A stretch of 64,000 bases of DNA, taken from assembly GCA_037178625.1 (NCBI GenBank), contig CM074129.1:3100001-3164000 (forward strand), in the 5' to 3' direction. This DNA is from Skeletonema tropicum (lineage: Eukaryota > Bacillariophyta > Thalassiosirophyceae > Thalassiosirales > Thalassiosiraceae). Each line of letters starts with the position of its first letter. The first letter of the stretch is position 1. The notes under the pieces were generated by a model. It saw only the letters and a list, made by a program, of their open reading frames with translations, had not been told where the DNA came from and ran no database searches. Shown here piece by piece: positions 52,747 through 61,970 of this stretch. Both the position numbers and the translations under genes were made by a program.

Positions 52747-52767
52747 CCCGGTGTAAAAGTTACACCG
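52747..52767. repeat. Right palindromic direct-repeat site
   Basis: Identical to 50930-50950. It is followed by related half-sites (TTACACCGGG at about 52811 and TTTTACACCG at about 52852), so the right end is a small cluster. Confidence 0.8.
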
Positions 52768-52819
52768 GAAGTTGGTGTAATATCGTGTATTTCAAGAAAA
52801 AGTGTAGAAGTTACACCGG

Positions 52820-53558
52820 GAAAGTACACAGAATACCGAATTCCGCCGTATTTTACACCGTAATTTTTGGTAAGTATAAGTATGTAGGTCAATCAAGGGT
52901 ACAATATTTAACGTACTTGTAGGGAAGAGTAAGGTAGGCACCGAGGATTCCTCCATCCAACACCTTCGGGCTGGGCATGGGTGGCTGAAACAATAGAGTA
53001 CTCATTGGTGTGCGTGTCATCTCTCGGGTTACTTGATCAAACCATAACCTTCAGCAAGTGCTGCTTGACTTAACAGAGAGTACATAGTTGTACACAAGAT
53101 GTGTACAGGAGGTTCCATCAACCTTGTCATTCGATACGATACTTCTCCCGCCAAGTATGTACAGTATCCAAGCAGACAGTGATGAAGTGTATAATGCATA
53201 TTCCATTGATAACTGAGATCAACCACTGTACTCAGAAGCACAAGTGCAAAAAAGAAACGCAGGCTGGCACTATCATATCTCTATTACATGGTTATTTTAC
53301 TGCACCAAAATAAAGTGGAATGCTGAGACTGAGGATACCAATCCTAGTTACTCATGTATTTGTAGCACTCAAACCAATCCTATCTGACTGCCTTGAGCGG
53401 GTCGGGCAGCACGCATTATTATAACAAGAGTCGCCCGAAAAATTAGCAGTTGATGCCTCACTACAGATAGAAACTGAAAAAGACAACTGACCGAGTCCTG
53501 ACTTACTTTTGGCCACACTATTCTACGATGGCTTCTTTTTTAATAAGCAGGTATAAAC
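52820..53558. other. Intergenic, no gene seen
   Basis: About 740 bp between the recombinase element and the FCP gene's 3' end. Short frames at 53029-53313 on both strands have no domain. It includes the FCP 3' UTR. Confidence 0.35.
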
Positions 53559-54314
53559 TTAGATTCCTTGTGGAAGGAAGTATCCGGCCTTGGCAGCATA
53601 TTCGGGAGCGGCGAAAGCAGGGCTGAGCTGGGAAACGATGTCAGTTCCAGAGTTGGCAGCCTGGCAGATAAGACCGAAGGCACCAAGCATAGCAAGACGG
53701 CAGTGCTTGATCTCTTGGAGTTGCTTGTCAGCATATTCCTCAGGAGAGTAGTTGAGGCCAAATGGGTTGTAAGCTCCGGGGTAGCCGATTCCAATGTCTC
53801 CGACAACACGGTTGGATCCCTGCTCCTTGATGCGGATGATACGTTGGTATTCAATCCATGCCATACCTCCAACAATTTGGTAGATAGCGGCTTGGGGAAC
53901 ACTGGTAAGAGCTTCGAAGGGGTTAAGGTTTGAGTAAGCATCGACACCTCCGAAGTCCTCAGATCCGGGCAAAGTTCCGAAGAGTCCGGGCCAGATGAAT
54001 CCAACAACAGCAAGCTGGGCGATACGGCCGTGAGCAAGCTCGGCCTCACGAAGCCACTCAAGGTCGCTCATGAAGTTTCCCTCTTGGTAGAGAGGGTTGT
54101 TGAAGGAGGCAGCAGGGACGGTGGAGAAACCAATGGGGTCGAAACCAACATCTCCAGGAAGAGATCCATCGAGAGTATCGGGGGAGGATCCGAAAGGAAG
54201 AGCCTTAGTTCCCTCAATCCATTGAACATTAAGAGCGGTGGATGCCTTGTCGGTAGGGGCAGGAGCGAAGGCGGCGGCAGAGCCAAGGGTGGCGGCGACA
54301 ATAGCGAGCTTCAT
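53559..54314 (-). CDS. Fucoxanthin chlorophyll a/c-binding (LHC family) protein
   Basis: 251 residues, intronless, ATG 54314. MKLAIVAATLGSAAAFAPAP is the canonical diatom bipartite presequence with the AAAFAP cleavage motif. LREAELAHGRIAQLAVVGFI is the first and EIKHCRLAMLGAFGLICQAA the third LHC membrane helix, each with the Glu/Arg and His/Asn chlorophyll ligands (His-Cys-Arg instead of Asn/His-Gly-Arg in helix 3 is unusual). GSLPGDVGFDPIGFS precedes helix 1 as in all LHCs. A middle helix (PQAAIYQIVGGMAWIEYQRI) is present. It binds fucoxanthin and chlorophylls in the thylakoid for light harvesting; the REAELAHGR form leans to an Lhcr/photosystem I-type member. Codon use is strongly biased (ATC, GTC, AAG, GGA), fitting high expression. 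Confidence 0.93.
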   Translation of the reverse strand: MKLAIVAATLGSAAAFAPAPTDKASTALNVQWIEGTKALPFGSSPDTLDGSLPGDVGFDPIGFSTVPAASFNNPLYQEGNFMSDLEWLREAELAHGRIAQLAVVGFIWPGLFGTLPGSEDFGGVDAYSNLNPFEALTSVPQAAIYQIVGGMAWIEYQRIIRIKEQGSNRVVGDIGIGYPGAYNPFGLNYSPEEYADKQLQEIKHCRLAMLGAFGLICQAANSGTDIVSQLSPAFAAPEYAAKAGYFLPQGI

Positions 54315-54659
54315 GTTGAGATATAGATAGTGTTTTGGTGAGTGATACTATGGTGGCTGCGGGGTTGAAGGGTTGCAACTTCTTTGCTGCGGTGCGGGCA
54401 AAGGTGACGCAAGTACGTTGTTGAAGAAATCTTTGTTTTGTGCGTCTGGATGGATAGTTGGTTCCCGCCAATTTCCATAAACACTTCCCGAAGTATCCTA
54501 ATTTGTAATTTCCTAAAATGATCAACAAAGAGCGACAGATACGGGAAAGATCGAGAGAAAGGAGAATCAACACGGTACAGAAAAATCTGTGAGATTGCGC
54601 ACCTCCGCTCTGTCTACATCCATGAACGAACTTGATGTGGACTCTATCTGATATACTAC
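54315..54659. promoter_or_regulatory. Divergent promoter region, FCP and BTB genes
   Basis: 345 bp between divergent starts. It probably carries the light-regulated FCP promoter; no defined motif is claimed. Confidence 0.4.
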
Positions 54660-56204
54660 ATGGCATGGCACAGCTCTCGTATAGACTTCCCCACTCATCG
54701 GAGCCGATCAAGAAATAGAGTTGCAATGAGCTACGAAAGTCCTGGCCTAGTGCCTGCTGATGACAGCAGCCCTCATTGCGCTTCACAGTTTCCATCCACC
54801 ATTGACCTCTATGACGGCAAGAAAATGGTCGGTTTTGATTCACCTAAAAATGGCAGCATCACTGCTACAACTGGTATGATTACGAGTCCGTTATCATCGG
54901 TGCATTATTCTCCAGGAGAGCCCAAGAGAAGGTCGCAGCATGAATATGTCCGCAGTGAGCACATCGATGAGCATTTACCTGAGTCGCACAAAAAAGAATA
55001 CCCAAGACCAAGAAGCACAAACAAGAGAAGAAGTAAGAACAGCAGACCAAGGCAACAATCCAGCTCAACTCGTCATGAAACTTTGACTTGGAGGATGGAC
55101 CCGAACGACAGTCTAAGTGACTTTACTCTTTCTATTATCGGCATCGAGGATGCAGATGCTATTCAGAAACATCTACTTGACAAAGAAAAGAAAAGCAAGA
55201 AGAAGAGAAGTAAACGTAGAGAACAGTGGATGGTGGAAGGATTGTATTTGGACATGTCACAATCTGAAGATAATGATGGTGAATGCAATACCGATGTTTC
55301 CATGCAGGCGAAAGAGACTCAATTTGAAGGGCAATATCTAATGAAAGAACAGTACCATCTTCACAGGGTGAACTTAGCTGTTGGATTACGCAGCTGTGAG
55401 TATTTTTCACGCCTCTTCCGGAAAATGAATTCTTCTCCGGATGGCAGTCATATTAGGGAACACACAATCGAGCTTCCAAAGTCAAGTTTACAAGCCATTC
55501 CTGCAATGTTAGATTTCCTATATGACCCCGATCCGACAGTGCAAGTGAAAGCTACCGTAACAACAGCTATTCCGCTTCGATATCTAGGAAAATATTTTGG
55601 AAATCCTCTGCTATTTGACTCTGCAACGCGCTTCCTTCAGATGGATCTGAGAAAAGAAACAGCCGTAATATACTTGCAGCAAGCTGAAACATACAAACAA
55701 AAGAAACTCGCAGAAGTTTGTGCTAGAGTGTGTGCCGAGAGCTTTACTCAAATCAAAATGACTTCCTTATCAACATTAGAGCCACATCTAATGAAGATGG
55801 TACTGCATTCCAAATATTTCAGACCAGAGATTGAAAGTCGGGCTATTTGTGCGAAGATAGCATCGTATTGCCGTTGCCAAGACAAGTCAATTTCAACCAA
55901 AATGTTCCTTTCATTTACAAGTGAGAACGTGATGCAACATATTTGCCCAGAAGAAGCTCTATTTTTTATTCAATTCATGATTGGTCTGGGAATAGATGTG
56001 AGCTGTGACAATCAAAAGGCGGGCCGTTTGTACGAAAGATGCATTCTTGCAGCCCCACATGTAATGCAGGAGATAATCAACAGCTCTAGCAAAGGTCGCG
56101 TTGGGCGAATGGCAAAGAATGCAAGCGGAAGCTATGCAAAGTTACCTCCACATATTAAGGTACAACTGCTGGAGTTTGCACTGACACAGCAGCAACATAT
56201 ATAA
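54660..56204 (+). CDS. BTB/POZ-domain protein with BACK-like region
   Basis: 514-residue intronless frame from ATG 54660 (another in-frame ATG at 54726). Residues 1-230 are disordered and basic (KKSKKKRSKRREQW). Residues about 235-320 resemble a BTB fold: HRVNLAVGLRSCEYFSRLFR, HTIELPKSSLQAIPAMLDFL. The following helices (LRYLGKYFGNPLLFDSATRF; TYKQKKLAEVCARVCAESFT) look like the region after BTB and a BACK-like helical domain. BTB proteins commonly act as substrate adaptors of Cullin-3 ubiquitin ligases; the substrate is unknown. Confidence 0.65.
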   Translation: MAWHSSRIDFPTHRSRSRNRVAMSYESPGLVPADDSSPHCASQFPSTIDLYDGKKMVGFDSPKNGSITATTGMITSPLSSVHYSPGEPKRRSQHEYVRSEHIDEHLPESHKKEYPRPRSTNKRRSKNSRPRQQSSSTRHETLTWRMDPNDSLSDFTLSIIGIEDADAIQKHLLDKEKKSKKKRSKRREQWMVEGLYLDMSQSEDNDGECNTDVSMQAKETQFEGQYLMKEQYHLHRVNLAVGLRSCEYFSRLFRKMNSSPDGSHIREHTIELPKSSLQAIPAMLDFLYDPDPTVQVKATVTTAIPLRYLGKYFGNPLLFDSATRFLQMDLRKETAVIYLQQAETYKQKKLAEVCARVCAESFTQIKMTSLSTLEPHLMKMVLHSKYFRPEIESRAICAKIASYCRCQDKSISTKMFLSFTSENVMQHICPEEALFFIQFMIGLGIDVSCDNQKAGRLYERCILAAPHVMQEIINSSSKGRVGRMAKNASGSYAKLPPHIKVQLLEFALTQQQHI

Positions 56205-56230
56205 CCAATATTAGCCTTTACATGATTCTT

Positions 56231-57922
56231 TTATTTTAGCTCCAACTTTCTGGTGCAAAATCGATTTATCTGCTCTTCACTATGTGAAACGATCACAATT
56301 GTACTGTTCATATCCTTTAGTGTCTTCTCTATGCTTAGAGTGGTCTCTTTGTCGCAGTTCGAAGTTGTTTCATCCAGGAGCAATAAGTCTGGCTCTAAGG
56401 AGAGCGCAATTGCCAAGTTGGCTCGTTGTGCTTCACCACCAGAAAGAGATCCCCAAGATTGATCCCAAGCTTCTTCCGAGAGGTTCCAGCGTTTCGCTAT
56501 TTCAATTGGATCTTGGTGGTCACTGCTTTTTCTTTTTTGGTATGTTGCATAGCTCAGAATACTTTTGTAAAAGTCTTTAGGTGAACCAGAAAGAGTAGGT
56601 CTATCTTGAGATACCCACATGACGCGTGATCTCCAGCTTGGGCTTGGTATGTCTGACGAGGATTTGCCATTCAAGTAAATTGATCCATCCTTACAATCGT
56701 CTAGCTTGGAAAGGACACGTAGCAAGCGAGACTTGCCAATGCCAGACCGCCCGACAACACCTACACGAGCAGCTTTGCCAATAATAAGTGACTTTATTGT
56801 CAAATTTGTTGATTGCAACGTGAGATCCTTCACTTCAAGTACTGTCCCTGACTCTACGTCAGCAGGATTAGGATTGCTTTCAGCTCTCAATGATTTTTCT
56901 TGCACCGGAATAGTTTCGTCAGCTGTCACCGATTCATTTTCCTTCTTAATGCCATAGACGCCACTTGACACAAGCAACGACATCAGAATAGCCGTAAGAC
57001 AAGACGACGTCCCAATTGCAAAATAAATCATTATTTGGTACCCCGAAGCTGCGTATGGTGATTGTCCGCCTAATATCTGTCCAGTCATCATCCCAGGCAA
57101 AAATATGATTCCAGTGGCCGCCATTGCATTAATAGTTGGCATCAGTGCAGCTTCAACAGCGTCTCTTAACACTGGTAGAGATGCCTCCCAAAATGATGCA
57201 CCACGAGACAATCGTAGCTCCACTCTATCAAAATCTTCCAAAAAGTTTTGAAGAAGTACTTTCTTTGCTAGGGATGCTGCAGTCAAAGCATTTCCAAACA
57301 ACATACCTGCAATCGGAATGATTGTCTGTGCATTGAGTTGTATTGAGAAGCTACTGCGACCAAGAACGAATACCACAAGATGGAGAAGTGTCAAGCCAAC
57401 ACCTCCTAGTATTGATATGAAGCTATCTAGAAACTGTTTCTTGTATGTATATTTGGAACGAGATACGGCTTCTTTCGATGCAACCGCTGCTATGAATGTA
57501 ACCCATGCAGAAAGTTTCCATGGCGAAGATGATGTATAAGCAAACAAGGGAGCTAGGAAGGAACCTATCAAAAGAAGCTGAACTGACATTCGAGAAGCAG
57601 CGGTGATGATACGCCTTGCTTGAGACTTTAGACCCAACAATTTGAGTATGACTGCAACAAGTACAACTGTCGAGAAGGATGATGCAAGTTGGAATGGGCC
57701 CAACGATGGCGATACCACCGCAGATGTAGACTTGGCGATAGCGGCGACATGCTTTCCACTGAATAGTTGTAGAGAAGGAAGACTTTGATGCTGCTGTCGT
57801 TGATGGAACAGGTTTGCGTTGAAGTTGGTTCTTACACGAGCCTTTGGAAATGTGAACGCTGCAACAGAACCTTGTATGATGATAACCAAACGTAGGAGCT
57901 TTACCATTTTGATCCAGACCAT
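56231..57922 (-). CDS. Plastid-targeted fused FetB/FetA-type ABC transporter (STAR2-STAR1 fusion)
   Basis: 563 residues from ATG 57922. LRLVIIIQGSVAAFTFP is a signal peptide with an AAFTFP plastid motif. Residues about 80-320 are a UPF0014/FetB (plant ALS3/STAR2) permease with about seven hydrophobic segments and the hallmark LPGMMTGQILGGQSPYAASG. Residues about 350-563 are an ABC ATPase: Walker A GRSGIGKS, signature LSGGEAQRA, Walker B LLLLDETTS and the switch His in IVIVSHSE. Bacterial FetAB exports iron and plant STAR1/STAR2 acts in aluminium tolerance, in both cases as separate subunits, so the single-chain permease-ATPase fusion is notable. Expected at a plastid membrane; substrate unknown. 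Confidence 0.85.
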   Translation of the reverse strand: MVWIKMVKLLRLVIIIQGSVAAFTFPKARVRTNFNANLFHQRQQHQSLPSLQLFSGKHVAAIAKSTSAVVSPSLGPFQLASSFSTVVLVAVILKLLGLKSQARRIITAASRMSVQLLLIGSFLAPLFAYTSSSPWKLSAWVTFIAAVASKEAVSRSKYTYKKQFLDSFISILGGVGLTLLHLVVFVLGRSSFSIQLNAQTIIPIAGMLFGNALTAASLAKKVLLQNFLEDFDRVELRLSRGASFWEASLPVLRDAVEAALMPTINAMAATGIIFLPGMMTGQILGGQSPYAASGYQIMIYFAIGTSSCLTAILMSLLVSSGVYGIKKENESVTADETIPVQEKSLRAESNPNPADVESGTVLEVKDLTLQSTNLTIKSLIIGKAARVGVVGRSGIGKSRLLRVLSKLDDCKDGSIYLNGKSSSDIPSPSWRSRVMWVSQDRPTLSGSPKDFYKSILSYATYQKRKSSDHQDPIEIAKRWNLSEEAWDQSWGSLSGGEAQRANLAIALSLEPDLLLLDETTSNCDKETTLSIEKTLKDMNSTIVIVSHSEEQINRFCTRKLELK

Positions 57923-59003
57923 TCAAGCACCGTGATGCTATTACTACCTACTCCTGCACTACGATGCTGCTTTTGCACAAGTACCAAGTACACCCGCTCA
58001 AGCTAGCAGAAAGCATATGCACCATCGTCTCGTACGCAGAGATATCGTAGGTAGATGATGGATGGAAAAAATGGCGCGGTGCTGGGTGCAAAAAGTAAGA
58101 ACGGCTCGACCGGAATTTTCTACCACCTCATAGCTTTGCATGTACTACCTACTTCTACACCAATTGTACTATGGTACAACATGATGAGGCAATAGGATTG
58201 TCCGCAACAGTTGCCTTTTTGCCTGAGCTGGTAATAAGAAAGCTGTGTACCACCCGACAACCATTACCACGCCCGAATGTATGATTTCCGCAGCAGCTCT
58301 AGCTTGTGAACTCTTTTCTCCTCAGCTCCTCAGATGCAGACACTACCTTATCTTTCCAAGCTCTCTGCACTTGTACTGCACGTATATCCTTTCTACCCCT
58401 CTTTCAGTATGTATCACTTATTCGTCTCTGACAAGAAGTGATGGTAACAGCTCTTTCCATTTCCAGTGTGGTCCGTTTTGCCTCTTTCTGTTTCTGTAGA
58501 TAGATTTGCTTCCTCTTCATTCTACAACGTCAAGGGATTTGCACATAGTTTCTGCCTTCTGTTGATGGTTCGGAAAGGGCTCAATTACAATATGTTGTAG
58601 CCAAAAGACATTAGACTGGTATTGCCTTTTTGCAGTGTACTGTGAGAAGCAGCGTTGGTGAGAAGCAAGCCTTACTTTCTTATTGTACCGATCGCATCGA
58701 CAAACCATTGAAGAAAAAACAGAAAATATGTTTGCGTAGGTGCAAGATTAGATATCACTTAATGATATGAATATGGCTGCATCGACTTCCATATCCCTCG
58801 CTCAAGGTTGTTGAATCATCTTAAAAACCGACTCTTGTGATTTTTGTTACTTGTCGGCTCTTTCATAAGATGACTTTTCATCAATCCAATAAAACTGAAA
58901 CCTGATCTCCTCTCTTTTCTAATCCTCCCACCTGTAAATTGTTTATATAAATAGCATCCACCTCTTCTACATTATGAATCATCTCTCTCTAAATATTACA
59001 ATC
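57923..59003. other. Intergenic, no gene seen
   Basis: About 1.08 kb between the ABC transporter start and LSM2 end. Frames at 58245-58499 and 58517-58708 have no domain or composition suggesting a gene. It includes the ABC promoter and the LSM2 3' UTR. Confidence 0.4.
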
Positions 59004-59458
59004 TCATGCACTCGTAACATCCGGTGTATTTTCTTTCCTTGTTGCATCCTGCAGTAACTCTGTATCAACATCACTAGGATTAATTTGCACATACCGAACG
59101 ACACTCCCCCGAATGAAGCAATTTTTAAGAGCCGTCAGTTGAGGATACCTATTTTGATTCACCACGGATACATTTGTTAATTTGATGTTGAGATATTGGT
59201 CGACACTGTGTAGTGTTCCTGTGAGGACGACGTCATTTTTCAGTTCGACGGCAATTTCCTTGCCTACGAGAGTTTTGAAGAAGGAAAAGAACAGCTGCGA
59301 GTTGATAGTGGGTGCGATGAGGTGAAGAGTTGAGTTAGAAAGATGATGTTTCCAAAGAGAGAAAGATTTTTGGGCATTGATTTTGTGATGTCTGCTCTGC
59401 ATAATCGAATTCATCAGATGTGCGCAACCGATGGCAGACGAAACGAAGTACTCACCAT
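59004..59458 (-). CDS. LSM2: U6 snRNA-associated Sm-like protein LSM2
   Basis: Exon 1 codes only the start codon (59458-59456); a 161-bp intron (GTGAGT to CAACTCGCAG) separates it from exon 2 (59294-59004). The 97-residue product starts MLFFSFFKTLVGKE, as LSM2 does, and contains Sm1 (VELKNDVVLTGTLHSVDQYL), NIKLTNVSV, and Sm2 (NCFIRGSVVRYVQI). LSM2 belongs to the LSM1-7 ring (mRNA decay) and LSM2-8 ring (U6 snRNA). The alternative unspliced start within the intron would add about 40 unrelated residues and is rejected. Confidence 0.93.
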
Positions 59459-59857
59459 TTTTTTCCCTCGTTAGTGAGCCAAATCAATTAGTAGCAGTGA
59501 AATGTTGGTGTCCGCCCGTTGTTATTGGGTTGTCGTTTAAGTATATCGTGACAGTTGTGTTGCGGCTCGGTCCTCGTCTCGCTCGGGTCGTTTGGGCTTT
59601 GGCTTTGCGCCGATGGCGAAAAATAAAGAAAAACGTTTCTTGTCCTTTTCGTGCCATTTTTTTCTTCGGACCTGACTACATAACACGTCAATAAATAGGA
59701 GTATAAACCCAACACTTTACAGGCAGGCTGAACAATCACTATCGAATTGGCTGGTGCATTGACTACGGTGAAACCCATTAGCGGTCAGATAGCAGCACGA
59801 ATCCGCCCAAATGAAACATGTCATCGAGCGCAAGGATTTTCTATCCCTACTCTTGAC
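59459..59857. other. Intergenic between LSM2 and the FANCE-like gene
   Basis: About 400 bp between divergent genes. The first exon with the FANCE-like start codon may lie here (a possible 3' splice site TTTCACTGTAG ends at 59888), but it was not identified. Confidence 0.35.
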
Positions 59858-61916
59858 TACAACTACAAGCGACTGATTTCACTGTAGGCGGCAAAACTAA
59901 TAACATTGCTGCCCACCTCCCTGCTTGCGAGCTGAAACCTCTCCTCGCAGCAATATCAGCAGAATGCAGTGGTCAAAAGGATACATCATCGTTAGGTTCC
60001 TTCAAGTATGCACAAAATGAAGTGGTTGTCTATGAACAGCCACGAAAAAGAGCGAGACGATCCATCAACAACAATCTTCATTCAATTTTACGGTTTGTGG
60101 AGCGGATTCTTGAGAGTCGGTATGCAAATGACAGAGACAACGCCTATTGACAAGCACACGCAATTTTTACAGAATGAATTGCAAAGATAGTTTTGGTAGT
60201 ACAACTGATGTTTCATACCGGGACGAAGAGGATGTTCTTTGCTTGGTATTTGACTTGGCGTATGATGCTATCCGTTCTGTTGCCTGCATAGAAGAAAGCA
60301 GTGATAGCATGAGTCCTTCTCAATTGAAGTCTATTATCGATACTATTCATCATAGAGACGCTGTAGACACATCGCTACGCATAATTGATCGTGTTGTTGA
60401 TATTGACAAGCAGGAAAGAAGGACACGTGATCGATTACGACAATCCAAGATGAACCGCTTATCTCTTTTAGATCCAAGTGCAACTAGCAAACGACAAAAA
60501 TACTCACACTTACTACAACAGAACTTGGAGATAAGAAGTGAACAGAACTCATCTTCTTTGTCAGAGACGACATCTTTAGTAGAAAAGAGACACCCCAAGA
60601 AGTGGGATTGGCTTGTGGAGTTCAGAATCGAAATATTCATCAATGAGTGACACAAATATTGATACTGATACTATACAGCAAACTGTAAATAGCAAGAGTA
60701 ATGATAGGTGGATATTCTCGAGAGGACAATTATACCAACTCTATATCACAATCATCACAGGAGTTTCTGATCCTACGTCGAAAGTACGAATCAATGGATG
60801 ATATTTCATTGTCTTCGTCTGACAGTGATCAAGAAATGCAAGACACTGTTGAAGAAGTCGCCGAGTCAGATCCATTGCTATCAGCGGATAATGCAGGATA
60901 GTAGCAAAATACCTGTAACAGAAGGAGCCGCAAGCGATACTGGAACTGCAACCAATAATGAGTTAGTTGACAAAGAAGCATCGTCATTACCGATCGATGA
61001 GCTTGACAGGGAATCGCATGAGCTGAGAAATACACTGCTAGGCTTACCACCAGGGGAGCTTTCGTCGGGGCAAATAATTGACCAAGCCACTGATACTTTA
61101 GTGTCACTTCTAAATCGTTACAGTGATCTCAATGGAACTGCTGGAATCAATCACTGCGGAGATGTCATTGCAGGAAATCTATGCGATTCAAGCGATCAGA
61201 ACGACAAAAAGTTTCCTCTGAAGGAAGAGATTGTGACGTCATTGGTGAAATCATATTTGACAAGCGCGACTGGCGCATTGAGAGCAAAAGCTTTGATGGA
61301 AGCTTTTGTGCTTCCTTTGGTACTAGAGATGAACCCTGTTGCCACCAAAACTAATGTTGCGAAACAACAAAAACCAGCGTCAAGGTTATTAACTTCTCTC
61401 ATTGTAAGTCTGGCACGTGATCGTCCAATGGAATGCGTAGACGCTATTTTTGTGCCGTCAATGATTCCTCCGCTGACGCACACAACTGAAGATTGGGAAC
61501 CAACTCGTTTTCAGTGCGAGCTAATATCTCGCGTCCTTCGTGCTGGCAGAGATTCTTTATCTTTACAGGCAATTAGTCAGCTAGTGGAAAAGCTAATGAC
61601 AGCAGACATGGATCCCAGGAGAGTGAAATGGACTGATAATACAATGCCGTTGTTGACGACATGCTTGAATCGACGACCTCCACTATCTGGAATGGTGGTA
61701 GCAAGGATGGCTGACGAGATAGTAGACGTTCTATCACCGAACAAATGCAAATCAATGGAGAAAAACATGAAGTTTGCAACACTATTCAACGCTCTAGTGA
61801 CAAAGTATGGACCACAGCTGAAATCAGCAAGCAAAGTAGATCCTCTGATAGAAGCAGTGCCTCGACTCAAAACCTTCATGAGCAAAACTATTTCTACATC
61901 ACTCAAAAAGCTGTAA
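59858..61916 (+). CDS. FANCE-like protein (Fanconi anaemia core complex), N-terminal part with frame breaks
   Basis: The C-terminal 330 residues (60900-61916) form a clean frame of helical repeats with FANCE features: IVTSLVKSYLTSATGALRAK, SRLLTSLIVSLARDRPMECV, FQCELISRVLRAGRDSLSLQ, WTDNTMPLLTTCLNRRPPLS, MKFATLFNALVTKYGPQLKS and the end LKTFMSKTISTSLKKL. FANCE joins FANCC/F and FANCD2 in interstrand crosslink repair in the nucleus. Upstream, coding-like sequence (NNLHSILRFVERILESRYAN; VLCLVFDLAYDAIRSVACIE; serine-rich acidic linker) moves through frames with breaks near 60147, 60188, 60615, 60708 and 60896, each fixed by removing one base. The start is not resolved. The N-terminal Ser/Asp-rich linker is typical of the family. 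Confidence 0.65.
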
Positions 61917-61970
61917 TGAATTGAATAATTCTAGTAGATTGTTTTGCGTGGTATTTAGTGCTCAAACAAG

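Larger units (their letters stand above)
50930..52767. mobile_element. Candidate tyrosine-recombinase (Crypton-like) element, decayed
   Basis: Two identical 21-bp sites, in direct orientation, flank a 1.8-kb interval holding a decayed tyrosine-recombinase gene. Each site has 9-bp inverted arms CCGGTGTAA and TTACACCGG around the core AAG, the layout of a YR recombination site. Tyrosine-recombinase transposons (Crypton and relatives) lack TIRs and are expected to end in short direct repeats made by site-specific insertion. A partial third site (GTGTAGAAGTTACACCGG) is at 52802-52819. Link between sites and enzyme is inference. Confidence 0.55.

Noticed and set aside
53568..54326. Long plus-strand frames antisense to the FCP gene
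   Set aside because: Shadow frames caused by the strong codon bias of the FCP gene; no domain.
59295..59414. LSM2 start at the in-frame ATG within the intron
   Set aside because: It gives about 40 unrelated residues before the conserved LFFSFF start; the ATG/GTGAGT donor plus CGCAG acceptor gives the exact family N-terminus.
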